A stretch of 64,000 bases of DNA from Paenibacillus sedimenti (GCF_014534655.1 NZ_JACVVD010000007.1:285828-349827); one strand, 5' to 3'; positions 44,130 through 53,235 are shown, numbered from the stretch's first letter. Numbers and translations: made by a program. Notes: generated from the letters alone by a model not told the origin.

Positions 44130-44303
44130 TTAGTCCCATCCTTTAGCGTTAATCGGTTTCTTTTTATTATTAAAAAACCTACCTAATAAACTTAATTCCT
44201 TTTTTCGTTTGAGAGCGAGTTTAAGACCTTCAATCATTAGCCTTGCTCTCAATTCGTCGCGACGATTGAGCGTGTGTAACATCTTTATGAACTGTTTGTC
44301 CAT
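44130..44303 (-). CDS. Small basic helical protein, unknown
   Basis: A 57-residue peptide rich in Lys, Arg and Leu (LNRRDELRARLMIEGLKLAL then KRKKELSLLGRFF), predicted to be one long amphipathic helix. GGGGAGGGATGGTAAC precedes the ATG at 44303, supporting translation. No family recognised. A decayed segment of rph lies next to it. Confidence 0.55.
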   Translation of the reverse strand: MDKQFIKMLHTLNRRDELRARLMIEGLKLALKRKKELSLLGRFFNNKKKPINAKGWD

Positions 44304-44765
44304 GTTACCATCCCTCCCCAAGTATCTGTTAAAGAGAAGCAGGACTTTTGATTCTGATCTATATACATTATAAGCTTACACTGGATTAATGTTTGTCAGA
44401 TTATAGATGAGGACAACGCTTGTTTTGTCGACATTTAGGCATCATAAAAGTTCGAAAGCACCGTCCCGATCCCACTTCTCATTCTGATTTCGACGAAACT
44501 TTGCTACACGTTAGCTTGGGCACACGGCAAAAAGAGACCCACAGCAACGGGCTGCGGGTCTAAGTTTTATATTTTAAAGGGGGTCAAGTTTTATTATAGG
44601 CTTGATTCATTAATGCTGTATGAAAATAAGATTTCAATTTTATTACATTTACTGAACAAACGTCTCCCGTTACTTCAATGAACGCTCTTGCCCTATAACA
44701 ATGCCTTCAATATGATCGAGTGCCATTGGCCCGCAATATCCTTGGACTGGAAGGAACTTGTCTGA
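44304..44765. other. Intergenic region with one terminator
   Basis: No gene seen in 460 bp. A strong hairpin AGACCCACAGC...GCTGCGGGTCT at 44535-44571 with TTTTAT follows, though it is far from any stop on the plus strand. It may end an unseen small transcript. Confidence 0.5.
44535..44571 (+). terminator. Terminator-like hairpin without obvious gene
   Basis: AGACCC(A)CAGC and GCTG(C)GGGTCT around AACGG, then AAGTTTTAT. Confidence 0.6.
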
Positions 44766-45086
44766 TTAGTAAAAATTGAACTCAACTTTCCAAGGAACAA
44801 ACAGATTTTCTTGAAACTCATAATGAATGACAGCTTCGCCTATGAACCCCCCCGGAGAAATCTGCCCTGGTAGCCGAGAGATCAGCATATGATCCTTTAT
44901 TTCAAAACGAATAATGTTGCCGAAATACAAATGATCGAACCATTTTTCTTGATCGATACCGATTTGCTTTGTAGAAATATGCTGCTCTTTGCCATCTACA
45001 ATGACCTGCACTCCAGATTCATTCTTTGAAGATATAACCCTTTGCTTCACTACCGTTACGGGATCCGCCAGTGGAATTTTCACCAA
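44766..45086 (-). CDS. Hypothetical protein, 106 residues
   Basis: No family recognised. Predicted beta-rich soluble protein (VIVDGKEQHISTKQIGIDQE, WFDHLYFGNIIRFEIKDHM) ending in FVPWKVEFNFY. The open frame begins at GTG 45086, or TTG one codon earlier, but the nearest good ribosome binding site (GAGGAGAAGAGG) lies about 25 bases upstream behind a stop, so the start is uncertain and the gene may be 5'-truncated. Confidence 0.5.
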   Translation of the reverse strand: MVKIPLADPVTVVKQRVISSKNESGVQVIVDGKEQHISTKQIGIDQEKWFDHLYFGNIIRFEIKDHMLISRLPGQISPGGFIGEAVIHYEFQENLFVPWKVEFNFY

Positions 45087-45208
45087 AGGTCTTAGAATTC
45101 AATATCCTCTTCTCCTCATTCCTGTATCTAAAGATATTACGTATTATGAGGTTTGTTTAGTTTTCGCTATACATGGGGTAACGAGTAGTGTTAGGTTATA
45201 ACAATAAA

Positions 45209-45247
45209 CAAGGAGCAGATTGCCGCGGCCTCTGCTCCTTGTTTTTC
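45209..45247. terminator. Terminator between unknown and cupin genes
   Basis: CAAGGAGCAGA and TCTGCTCCTTG form an 11-bp perfect stem, then TTTTTCC on the plus strand. Confidence 0.8.
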
Positions 45248-45248
45248 C

Positions 45249-45275
45249 AACTAACGTTCTTCGATAGCTTAACAA
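45249..45275. repeat. Dispersed repeat, CTAACGTTCTTCG type, copy 1
   Basis: AACTAACGTTCTTCGATAG followed by CTTAACAA. Similar to 45690-45709 and 57592-57619; each lies by a hairpin or gene end. Likely the other flank of the ACTGCCCGTTAGC repeat family. Confidence 0.5.
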
Positions 45276-45322
45276 AAGCTGATGTGCGGCAGCCTTTATT
45301 AGGTGTTGAATTTATCATCTTG

Positions 45323-45652
45323 TTAGTCTACGATAAATAATTTTGCTCCAGTGTTCGTATAAGATCTATGTGGATTTGCATCATCAGCCACCTGATAACT
45401 GACTCCTGGCGTGAGTTTAAATTCTCTTCCATCTAAAAGTTCGGTATACAGTTCACCTTCTAGTACTAACAAAACGTGGCCTCTGTTACACCAATGGTCT
45501 GCAATATAACCAGGAGTATATTCTACCATTCGCACTCTAATGTTCCCCATCTCAAATGTCCGCCAATATGCAAACCCTTCAGTTCCAGGATGTTGAGTAG
45601 CGGTTATTTCACTCCAGTCAATTGTACAAAACGGAACATCCGTTATCTTCAT
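45323..45652 (-). CDS. DHCW-motif-type cupin protein
   Basis: Single-domain cupin barrel of 109 residues. The metal-site pattern ADHWCNRGHVLLVLEGEL and the later GVSYQVADDANPHRS match small DHCW-type cupins; with the order DHWC here, metal binding by His and Glu is likely. AAGGGGGACAACATC precedes the ATG. Role unknown; related proteins occur beside stress genes. It precedes a frameshifted phosphotransferase gene on the same strand. Confidence 0.85.
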   Translation of the reverse strand: MKITDVPFCTIDWSEITATQHPGTEGFAYWRTFEMGNIRVRMVEYTPGYIADHWCNRGHVLLVLEGELYTELLDGREFKLTPGVSYQVADDANPHRSYTNTGAKLFIVD

Positions 45653-45689
45653 GATGTTGTCCCCCTTTGATAATTTGGTTTTACATATG

Positions 45690-45709
45690 ACTAACGTTCT
45701 TCGTTAGAG
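45690..45709. repeat. Dispersed repeat, CTAACGTTCTTCG type, copy 2
   Basis: ACTAACGTTCTTCGTTAG: CTAACG and CGTTAG pair around TTCTT. Between cupin and phosphotransferase genes. Confidence 0.5.
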
Positions 45710-45722
45710 GAATATTCGATTT

Positions 45723-46515
45723 CTATATCCAATCTTCGAAATGATCTGTTACAAAACGAATCTCACTCTCATAGTGCGCCAAGTGACCCTCATCAACCAT
45801 TTTTTGAAAGGCTGGATTCCCGTCGCCGGCACCATTTCTCAACGTATCACACAGTACTATCAACCGTTGAATAATCCACTGTCGCAGATTATTAGAGACG
45901 GGAATTCCATAAGATTCAAAAAACAAATGAATTCGCCGACGTCGCTCTGCGGCGTGTATTTCATATTGGTATGCTACCGTTGTTCCAGAAGAATGGTCAG
46001 GTGCGAAACTCGCAAGCGGAACCGATGTGTAAAGGGTGTACGCGATGTCCCACATACGCGGACCTGGGCCTGCCATGTCAAAATCAATCAGCGCCACAGG
46101 TTCCCCCATTTGAAAGACAACATTATACAACGCTGCGTCATTATGACAGATCACTTCGTGCTCGGCATCGTCGGCATAGCTAAGCTGCCATCTGTCCTCA
46201 GTATTGGGAGAGAACGCTTTAGTCGCATCATGGAAATGACGCAAAAGGCGTGCCAAACCCACAAGTGTTTCGTTCGACCACATGTACGGTTCAAGTTTTG
46301 GATAATCGTTTCCTGCAACTTCTCCAGAAATAAATGTCAATATTTCACGACCAGAGTCCGAGAAATCTTGGTGCTCCCTCAAAGCCTTGTTTTTCCAAAT
46401 GCTTGAGCAGTTCATGAACACTTGCACTCCAATAACCTATAGGGCGGCGAACAGTGTTCGCCATACGGACTATGTGATTTACATTACCGCCTTTTAACAC
46501 TTCTTCCTGAGTCAT
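45723..46515 (-). pseudogene. Aminoglycoside-phosphotransferase-like gene, frameshifted
   Basis: Two frames together give a complete kinase-like protein. From ATG 46515 (GAGGAATGAAACCTT before it) the reading runs TQEEVLKGGNVNHIVRMANT to APRFLGLW and hits a stop; the frame then shifts near 46350-46358 and continues GREILTFISGEVAG with the catalytic HNDAALYNVVF and metal-binding LIDFDMAGPGPRMWD to the end at 45723. One or two missing bases explain this. The intact ancestor would phosphorylate a small molecule such as an antibiotic or choline. A sequencing error would restore the gene. Confidence 0.8.
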
Positions 46516-46635
46516 AAGGTTTCATTCCTCGCTTTTCAGTGCGTTATCCATTGCAGATTTTTGCCTGTTAGTTATGGGAGCTACTCCCCTAATAATAACA
46601 AAATGTTACAAGTCATTGCTTATAGAGAACAATTA

Positions 46636-46702
46636 TAACTAAACTGCCCGTTCAGCAAAGGAAAAAGGGATCTGCTGACTGCGCCGCAGCCGGTGATCCC
46701 TA
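46636..46702. repeat. Dispersed hairpin repeat, copy 2
   Basis: TAAACTGCCCGTTCAGCAAA followed by the stem GGGATC...GATCCC. Confidence 0.55.
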
Positions 46703-46719
46703 TTTAAGTAACGTATCCG

Positions 46720-46839
46720 TTAATGTAATAGTCTTCCGAAAACCATTCTGCCCTTAGTGGATACATGGCTGATCTCCTCCGGAGAATCCGTCACAGATGC
46801 ATCTGGAGGAAATCGCCGAAATTGTTCTTTATTTATCAT
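46720..46839 (-). pseudogene. Short ORF coupled to the Rrf2 remnant
   Basis: A 39-codon frame whose ATG overlaps the stop of the Rrf2 gene (ATGA). It reads INKEQFRRFPPDASVTDSPE and ends FGRLLH. The overlap suggests a former operon partner, of which only the N-terminus is left. No family recognised. Confidence 0.4.
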
Positions 46840-47156
46840 CTTTTATAAAGATTATTAACAACATCTTCTATGGTAACTCCCTGGAGAACCTTCTCTAAAG
46901 CTGATTGGGCTAAAATAAATATGGGTTCAATCGTTTCTTGCAATTGCTTGCCCACAGGACAATCTGGGTTCGGATTTTCATGGATGCTGAATAATTCATT
47001 TTCGTTTACTACATTCACTGCTTTGTATACATCAAACAAGGTGATGTCAGACAACCCCCGAGCTAACTCAGCCCCTGCAATTCCAGGTTTGATTTTAACC
47101 AAACCAGCACTTTTAAGCATACCCATGATTGTTGATGTTCCTGACCATTTGGTCAC
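46836..47156 (-). pseudogene. Rrf2-family regulator missing its DNA-binding N-terminus
   Basis: Residues from STIMGMLKSAGLVKIKPG to HENPNPDCPVGKQLQETIEP match YwnA-type Rrf2 regulators from their residue 40 onward. The first helix-turn-helix is absent; instead the frame stays open upstream into unrelated sequence (47157-47290). GTG 47156 would be the only start, without a good ribosome binding site. Probably non-functional. Confidence 0.7.
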
Positions 47157-47290
47157 GATGTTACCGCGATCGTTATAGAACGTTTGAGCAAGATCTTTTG
47201 CGTTACGGAGAAGTAGAGTAGGATAGCTATTTACCCCGAGATGCTTTACTTTGATGAAGTCTGCGCGGGCTACAGTAAAGCACGTGGCGG
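47157..47290 (-). pseudogene. Possible thioredoxin-fold fragment fused to the Rrf2 remnant
   Basis: In the same frame as the Rrf2 remnant, the translation includes FTVARADFIKVKHLGVNSYP and TLLLRN, with GVNSYPTLLL matching the cis-Pro segment of DsbA-like thioredoxin folds. This looks like a deletion joint between a DsbA-type gene and the Rrf2 gene. The opposite strand is also open, so the call is weak. Confidence 0.35.
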
Positions 47291-47441
47291 GTTTTACTCC
47301 GAGGCACCAGCCTCACTTGGTGGAGCTATGGGCATCGAGGAGCTTGAAGAGCGCCTGGCTCGCACGAATTTTATACAAAATACAGCAGGGGAACATTGTT
47401 CACTGGATAATAAGAACGGCTGTTGAAGTCGGCTGAGAAGA

Positions 47442-47480
47442 AAAGCTCTGATTCTGCATTCGTGCGGTCAGAGCTTTTTT
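47442..47480 (+). terminator. Terminator-like hairpin before the ger operon
   Basis: AAAGCTCTGA and TCAGAGCTTTTTT pair around 16 bases. Confidence 0.75.
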
Positions 47481-47502
47481 GAATTTCATTGAAAAACTCA
47501 TC

Positions 47503-47533
47503 AGCGTAAACTGCCCGTTTAGCTTAATCAGCA
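47503..47533. repeat. Dispersed hairpin repeat, copy 3
   Basis: GCGTAAACTGCCCGTTTAGC followed by TTAATCAGCAGG. It lies 100 bp upstream of the germination operon. Confidence 0.5.
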
Positions 47534-47632
47534 GGACGACAATGATATGAATATTTGTGTCACCATTAAATATTATTGAAAAATTGTTAGGCCCCTTACT
47601 AGCTGACCTTCGAAAAACAAAGGAGAATAATT

Positions 47633-47668
47633 ATGGTTATTGCGGTAAAAATATCATTATCAAATTAA
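47633..47668 (+). CDS. Possible 11-codon leader peptide of the ger operon
   Basis: MVIAVKISLSN, stop at 47666-47668, 19 bases before the gerA-type start. AAAGGAGAATAATT gives it a strong ribosome binding site, whereas the gerA-type ATG has none visible, so the ribosome may reinitiate from it. It could also be a decayed start region. Expression is not shown. Confidence 0.4.
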   Translation: MVIAVKISLSN

Positions 47669-47687
47669 AGTATGGGCTGAAAATATT

Positions 47688-49181
47688 ATGAAAAAGCTGA
47701 AAACGGACTTTAAGGACTTCGACCAATTAAAGAATCTCTCCAGAAAATCGAGCGACTTTAAAACCATTCATATTTCTATTGCCGGTCAACAAGTAAGCAT
47801 CTCATATTTCAAAACATTAGTCGACGGGAAGGTACTGCAGTCAAATGTAATTCTTGCCTTGCAAAATCGCGCATTGCTCTCCGAACTCCGCCAGCTTGAG
47901 AATATAAAAGAATGGATTGCGATTGATGACTTAGAGATAACGGATAAGGTTGAAGACATTCAAGCGAAACTATTCAAAGGATATGCAATTGTTGAGCTTG
48001 ATCAACACGATCAGAAATGCATGCTGGTTAGTGTCGGGAATAAAGAAGGGTTGCGAAAAGAGAACAATACCGAAAACGAGTTCAGCGTTGTCGGACCGAA
48101 GGTAGGGTTTGTCGAGGACCTTGATATCAACATACGTTTGTTAAGAGCGCAAATCAACATCCCGAACTTAATTGTAAAAGAAATAACCATTGGATCAACA
48201 TCCAAAACAAGAGTCGCCATTATTTACATCGACGGGGTGACCAATGAACAGATCGTTCAAACCGCAGAGCAAAGGCTGAAACAAATCGACTATGACGTGG
48301 TCTTTGATTCATCCATTTTGGACCAATTCATCTCGGATAACTCGTCCACGCCCTTCCCGTTATTTTTGACTACGGAACGCCGAGACCGGGTCGTGTATGC
48401 CCTGATCAGCGGGCAAGTTGCGTTCATTAGCGACGGGTCGCCTTATTTTATTACGGGACCCTCAACATTGTTCGACTTTTTCATTTCCCCGGAAGATTAT
48501 TATTTGCCTTGGATCTTGGGTTCATTTTTTAGGACGATTCGAATTTTCGGGGTTATTTTTTCTTTATTTGCAACGTCCATGTATATCGCCATAACTACTT
48601 TCCATTATGAGGTCATCCCAAGGGATTTGTTGGAACCGCTAATTTCTTCCAGAAAAAATGTCCCGTTCCCCCCTTTAATCGAAGTGCTTTTCCTGGAAAT
48701 AACAATCGAATTTCTCCGGGAGGCCGGCGCCAGATTGCCGACCAAGATCGGTCAAACCTTAGGTATCGTAGGAGGGATTATTATTGGAACAGCTACGGTC
48801 CAAGCCGGTTTGACAAGCCATATTTTGGTCATCATCGTCGCCTTTTCGGCGTTGGCCTCGTTTGCGACGCCGATTTATAAGATGTCGAATGCGATACGGT
48901 TTTTACGTTTCCCCATGATCGTGATGACAGCCATATGGGGCGGGATAGGCATGTTTATCGCGATTGGTTTTCTGCTCGTCCATATTACCCGTTTGACTTC
49001 ATTAGGCACTCCTTATACGGTGCCCATATATCCTTTACGGGTGCAGGGTTTTAGGGATAGCTTTATACGTCCGTCGTTTCAATTTATTAATAAAAGGTTT
49101 CGGTCCTTAAGGCCACATTCTTTAATTAGGTACATCCCTGAGCCGGTTAAACGAAAGAAGAACGATTTTGACGATGAATGA
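47688..49181 (+). CDS. Spore germination receptor A subunit (GerA family)
   Basis: Inner-membrane germinant receptor subunit of 497 residues. A soluble N-terminal half (about 1-260) is followed by five or six membrane segments with the family's TTFHYEVIPRDLLEPLISSR, FPPLIEVLFLEITIEFLREA and GARLPTKIGQTLGIVGGIII. It ends in a basic tail (RYIPEPVKRKKNDFDDE). With the C and B subunits downstream it would form a receptor that detects an amino acid, sugar or nucleoside and triggers ion release. No Shine-Dalgarno is visible at its ATG; see the leader ORF. Germinant unknown. Confidence 0.93.
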   Translation: MKKLKTDFKDFDQLKNLSRKSSDFKTIHISIAGQQVSISYFKTLVDGKVLQSNVILALQNRALLSELRQLENIKEWIAIDDLEITDKVEDIQAKLFKGYAIVELDQHDQKCMLVSVGNKEGLRKENNTENEFSVVGPKVGFVEDLDINIRLLRAQINIPNLIVKEITIGSTSKTRVAIIYIDGVTNEQIVQTAEQRLKQIDYDVVFDSSILDQFISDNSSTPFPLFLTTERRDRVVYALISGQVAFISDGSPYFITGPSTLFDFFISPEDYYLPWILGSFFRTIRIFGVIFSLFATSMYIAITTFHYEVIPRDLLEPLISSRKNVPFPPLIEVLFLEITIEFLREAGARLPTKIGQTLGIVGGIIIGTATVQAGLTSHILVIIVAFSALASFATPIYKMSNAIRFLRFPMIVMTAIWGGIGMFIAIGFLLVHITRLTSLGTPYTVPIYPLRVQGFRDSFIRPSFQFINKRFRSLRPHSLIRYIPEPVKRKKNDFDDE

Positions 49182-49197
49182 TGGAGAAAGCGGGAAT

Positions 49198-50280
49198 ATG
49201 GAGTTGAGAACAACTTTTCTGTTTATCGTTCTAATTACATTGATGACCGCGTGCGGCAATCAAAAAATTGTGAATAGTATTAAACTTGTCCAAACCGTCG
49301 GTTACGATGCCGTCGAGAATGGAGTACGAAACGCTGCTCTTATTGCCAATTACGAAGAAGGAAAATCGAAGTTAGAGTTTTTCGTGACGGAGTCGAACAC
49401 CATTTACGACAGTTCGCCAAGGCTAAGAACGAAACTTGACTTCCCGAATGAATATGGACAGGTGAGAATGACGTTGTTTGGAGAAACGTACGCGCGCAAA
49501 GGGATCAAAATAGTAACGGACACTATGATGCGCCATCCAGTCATATCATCCAGAATGCACCTCGGCGTAGCGGATCGAGACGCTTTGGAAATCTTGAACG
49601 TAACCGAAAACAAACGGGATCCTTATTTTTTATTCGATATGATCGAGAATAATATTAGGAACGGAAATTTGCCGATGACGAACCTTCACGTAACGGTTTT
49701 TAATTTTTACGGCGAGGGGCGAGATGTCTTCTTACCGTATTTCACAGTAGAACGCGGAGAAATCAAAATCGACGGTTTAGCTTTGTTCAAAGGAGATCAA
49801 TTCAAAACCAAAATCAGTATAAGGGATGCATTCCTATTGAAGATGCTGCTGGGTAACTCCAAGAATGGGAGCGTCATGGTTCCTGTGAAGGGACCGAAAC
49901 AAGAACGCGGCGATTACTTCTTAATGAACAGTATCGGTTCTAAATCAAGATTGAAGGTGATTAGCGTCGGACCTCCGGCATCCGTTTCCATCCAGTTAAA
50001 AGTGGACGCATCCGTTAGAGATGTTCCTGAATGGATGGATCTTACATCGGAGGATCAGCTTGCATCGCTTGAGAAAAGGATGGAAGACTATTTTGAAAAT
50101 GAAATTCAAAATTTAATATCGTTTTGCAAAAGAAATAATGTGGACCCGGTGGGCTTTGGCGATCTAATAAGAAGCAGATCGTATCAATGGGAGGCTCGAG
50201 ATTTTGAAGATCATTATGAGGCATTAAAAACGACAGTAAGCGTTAAAGTTATCATTGTCCAGACCGGTGCCGGCCAGTGA
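49198..50280 (+). CDS. Spore germination lipoprotein C subunit (GerC family)
   Basis: Membrane-attached receptor subunit of 360 residues. The signal peptide (MELRTTFLFIVLITLMTAC) ends in the lipobox MTAC, so it is lipidated. The Ger(x)C three-domain fold is visible in LVQTVGYDAVENGVRNAALI, DMIENNIRNGNLPMTNLHVT and the family's C-terminal ISFCKRNNVDPVGFGDLIRS. I use the ATG at 49198, which starts the signal; in-frame TTG/ATG at 49168 and 49174 overlap the A subunit end. Order here is A-C-B, less common than A-B-C. Confidence 0.92.
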   Translation: MELRTTFLFIVLITLMTACGNQKIVNSIKLVQTVGYDAVENGVRNAALIANYEEGKSKLEFFVTESNTIYDSSPRLRTKLDFPNEYGQVRMTLFGETYARKGIKIVTDTMMRHPVISSRMHLGVADRDALEILNVTENKRDPYFLFDMIENNIRNGNLPMTNLHVTVFNFYGEGRDVFLPYFTVERGEIKIDGLALFKGDQFKTKISIRDAFLLKMLLGNSKNGSVMVPVKGPKQERGDYFLMNSIGSKSRLKVISVGPPASVSIQLKVDASVRDVPEWMDLTSEDQLASLEKRMEDYFENEIQNLISFCKRNNVDPVGFGDLIRSRSYQWEARDFEDHYEALKTTVSVKVIIVQTGAGQ

Positions 50281-50312
50281 AGGCAGCCATGTAAAGGGAG
50301 GCGGCATGTGCA

Positions 50313-51431
50313 GTGAGCAATGAAATCAGCGAAAAATACATGATATCTCCCTACTTAATCATGTTTCCTCTTTATGTCAGCATTGTGGGAGTTGGAGTTC
50401 TGGCTTACCAAAGGAAATTAAGTGAGCATGCCGGTTATAACGCATGGATATCCGTTATTTTGACGGGGATTAGCATACATCTCGTCATATGGATGATTTA
50501 TACAATATTAGCCTCACATCGTGACGGTCAAGAAATAATCACACTTAACCATACGCTTTTCGGGAAATTTTGGGGCAACATTGTAAACTCGGCCGTTGTT
50601 CTTTATTTTGTTTACGGGGCATTTGTTAAATTAAAAGCCTATATGGAAATCGTTCAAGTTTGGTTCTTTCCGGTAATGAACATTTTGCCCCTCAGTATCA
50701 TTATCGCACTGCTTGTATACTATGCTGTGTCCGGCGGATTCCGGTCGGTTACAGGAATCAGCGTTTGGGCGACGTTTATTTCCCTTGCTTCTATTTTTCC
50801 GGAAGTCTTACTGAGCTTTCCGTTCTTGCATCCATTAAACTTGCTGCCGCTGCTGAACCATTCGGCAACCGATATTTTACTCTCTTCGAAAAGCATGGTG
50901 ATTGAATATTTGGGGTTCGAGACGCTTCTCTTATTTTATCCGTTTATCAAAACACCGGCAAAGTCGCAAAAATGGGCGCATATGATCATGATCTTTGTTA
51001 CCTTTTTATATTTAATAATCTTAATCTTGGCATTTATGTTTTTCAGCGAAGGTCAGCTGCGGCATTCCGTATGGCCGACCATAGAAATGATCAGTATCTT
51101 TGAAGTACCGCTGCTCCAGAGACTTGAATATTTTTTCGTGTCATTATGGTTTATCAAAATGGTTGCCGGTATTTGCATATACTTATGGGTGGCTTGCCGC
51201 GGAATGAAAACCGCTTTTCGCCTTGGACAGCGACACAGTTTGATTGTTTTTCTAATTGCGATTGTGACGTTGAATTATTTCATTGCGGGCCACAGAAATA
51301 TTGAAAGGGTCTCCGAATGGTACTCAACCTTCGGATTATATTTTATTTACGCTTATATCCCGTTTATGTTCGTATGGGTACTTATAAGAAAAAGGTTGGC
51401 GCGTAATTTCGAAGAAAGAAAACCGGCGTAA
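50313..51431 (+). CDS. Spore germination permease B subunit (GerB family)
   Basis: Ten-segment membrane protein of 372 residues of the APC-type GerB family, thought to bind the germinant. It begins EISEKYMISPYLIMFPLYVS with VGVGVLAYQRKLSEHAGYNA in the first segments, as in GerAB/GerBB, and shows SKSMVIEYLGFETLLLFYPF in the middle. Start is a GTG at 50313 with GGGAGGCGG upstream. It completes the A-C-B operon and is followed by a terminator. Expression in the forespore by SigG is expected from the family; I saw no clear SigG promoter. Confidence 0.92.
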   Translation: MSNEISEKYMISPYLIMFPLYVSIVGVGVLAYQRKLSEHAGYNAWISVILTGISIHLVIWMIYTILASHRDGQEIITLNHTLFGKFWGNIVNSAVVLYFVYGAFVKLKAYMEIVQVWFFPVMNILPLSIIIALLVYYAVSGGFRSVTGISVWATFISLASIFPEVLLSFPFLHPLNLLPLLNHSATDILLSSKSMVIEYLGFETLLLFYPFIKTPAKSQKWAHMIMIFVTFLYLIILILAFMFFSEGQLRHSVWPTIEMISIFEVPLLQRLEYFFVSLWFIKMVAGICIYLWVACRGMKTAFRLGQRHSLIVFLIAIVTLNYFIAGHRNIERVSEWYSTFGLYFIYAYIPFMFVWVLIRKRLARNFEERKPA

Positions 51432-51490
51432 ATAGTTACGTCGGCTAGGGACAACCCACATTTTCTATGATACTCTCCTCTACAACGAAC

Positions 51491-51538
51491 AACCGCCCTT
51501 CAGCTTACCTTCTTGTCAAGGTGAAGGGCGGTTTTCTT
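51491..51538 (+). terminator. Terminator after the ger operon
   Basis: AACCGCCCTTCA and TGAAGGGCGGTT form a perfect 12-bp stem, then TTCTTTA. Confidence 0.85.
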
Positions 51539-51638
51539 TATTCATTTTCCTTCTTCCGCTGCTCAAATCAGACCGAAAGCTATCGTACCCGATAGCTTAA
51601 TAATCATTTCTCATTCTTGAAACCAATTCCCATCAAGA

Positions 51639-52157
51639 TTAAAGTGTCCAGGAATCCGATACCGGGCCGTACAGATCTCGCATGGAAACCGGTAGGTCCA
51701 GCTGCTTCATGTAGGTGAACATTTGACCCCGGTGGTGATAGAGATGCGTCGTGATCTCCATCAGCCATTTGAACTGAACAGCGGGTTGATGTTTGGCAAA
51801 GAACGGGGCGGTTGATTTGTAAAGCAGCTCTGTTTCATCCAAGGAATTCATGTAGTCTTTTAACGCAGCAACTCCGCGATGCATGACATCCGACAAGGCG
51901 GCAGCATCTTTTAGATGCATTACGGATATGACAAGACTTCTTACTTGCTCCATGGACTGTTCCTGCAGGATGGCCAGCTCTTGTGCGGGCACATGAACAA
52001 GATGACGGGCAAGCTCGATTAAACTCCGCATATTCTCGTTTGGGCGATACTCCCATTGATCTTCTTTGATCAGGGAGAGCAATGAACAGGTCGTAGTAAG
52101 CGCAAGCTCCATTTCTTCAAAAAGAAGGTCCTTAATGCGGAAAATTTCCAGATTCAT
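51639..52157 (-). CDS. DinB-family protein
   Basis: Four-helix-bundle protein of 172 residues of the DinB/YfiT superfamily. Metal-ligand His residues are likely in IELARHLVHVPAQE (about 50) and the TTHLYHHRGQMFTYMKQL helix (about 140); it ends DLYGPVSDSW, like the DinB protein at 40205. It is divergent from the WYL regulator at 52285, a pairing often seen for DinB genes, so the regulator probably controls it. Substrate unknown. Confidence 0.88.
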   Translation of the reverse strand: MNLEIFRIKDLLFEEMELALTTTCSLLSLIKEDQWEYRPNENMRSLIELARHLVHVPAQELAILQEQSMEQVRSLVISVMHLKDAAALSDVMHRGVAALKDYMNSLDETELLYKSTAPFFAKHQPAVQFKWLMEITTHLYHHRGQMFTYMKQLDLPVSMRDLYGPVSDSWTL

Positions 52158-52284
52158 CTTCTCTCATCCTTTCTATATGTGCAAGAGTTGTTACGGATAT
52201 GACTATAGCACGCAAATAAGTCAGATCTTGGCTTATTTACCGTGGTAAAATGGAAGAAAATGTGCGGCGAGGGATGAGGTTATT

Positions 52285-53235
52285 TTGATAAAATCACAGC
52301 GATTAATTCGATTAATGATGGTGATCAACGCAAAAAAGTCGTTTACAGTCAGGGAGCTTGCCGACGAGTTTGGCTTATCTCCGCGCACGATTACCCGAGA
52401 TTTGCAGGAGCTTAGCGAAGTCGGCTTTCCTATCTACACGGTGCAGGGCCGCGGCGGCGGTTATCGTCTGCTTCAGGAGAGGATGCTGCCGCCGATTGCC
52501 TTCTCAGAAAACGAAGCGGTTGCCGTGTTTTTTGCCTGCCAATCGCTGCAGTATTTCGGCTCAGTTCCTTTTGATGAAAGTGCGGCTTCTGCGATTCATA
52601 AGTTTTACCATTATTTGCCTATCGACGCCAAGGAGCAAATCGACCGGCTCAGGAACCGGGTAGTGATCTGGAACCCTCGTCGTACGATGTCCGCGGACTG
52701 CCTCCAGACCTTGCTTCAAGCGATCATGAACAACAATGTAGTGACCATTACATATAAATCCAGTGATGGAGAAACGCAAAGAGATATTCAACCGGTAGGT
52801 CTCTTTTCGAGCGAAGGATACTGGTATTGTCCGGCCTATTGCTTCCTGCGTCGAACGTACCGTCTTTTCCGCGCGGATCGAATCGGCTTCGCCAGTTTGA
52901 ATAATGCCTTTCCTTATCGGCAGGATCTGAGCGGCAGATCGGTATTTGATTGGATCACACCGGATTTGACTCGTTTTGATTTTCAGTACGATTTGATCGT
53001 GGAGTTACGCGAGGAAGGTGTGCGTTCCCTTGAAACCAATGTTTGGTTCGGTTCTCATATTGAAGTTCACGAAGACGGAGGAGGAACCCTGCGAATTCGG
53101 ATTCCTGCTCAGAAAATAGAATTTTTTGTAGATTTGGTTTGGCAGCTGGGGGGAGAAGCAATGATTGTGGAACCTGCAGAAGCTATAGATTATATAAAAC
53201 AAAAAATAGAAACGGTCAGACAGCGCTATCTTTAA
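52285..53235 (+). CDS. WYL-domain transcription regulator
   Basis: Regulator of 316 residues of the YafY/DeoR-like group. A winged helix-turn-helix (about 1-60: FTVRELADEFGLSPRTITRD) is followed by the WYL domain (about 140-310; YWYCPAYCFLRRTYRLFRAD) and a WCX-type C-terminus. WYL domains bind nucleic acids or nucleotides and tie such regulators to DNA damage. Start is TTG at 52285 with GATGAGGTTATT before it. Divergent from a DinB gene, its likely target. Confidence 0.9.
   Translation: MIKSQRLIRLMMVINAKKSFTVRELADEFGLSPRTITRDLQELSEVGFPIYTVQGRGGGYRLLQERMLPPIAFSENEAVAVFFACQSLQYFGSVPFDESAASAIHKFYHYLPIDAKEQIDRLRNRVVIWNPRRTMSADCLQTLLQAIMNNNVVTITYKSSDGETQRDIQPVGLFSSEGYWYCPAYCFLRRTYRLFRADRIGFASLNNAFPYRQDLSGRSVFDWITPDLTRFDFQYDLIVELREEGVRSLETNVWFGSHIEVHEDGGGTLRIRIPAQKIEFFVDLVWQLGGEAMIVEPAEAIDYIKQKIETVRQRYL

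Noticed and set aside
47241..47426. Plus-strand ORF LYFDEVCAGYSKARGGFYSE...
   Set aside because: It looks somewhat protein-like, but has no ribosome binding site, no family I can name and lies opposite the fused Rrf2 frame; kept out of the gene list.
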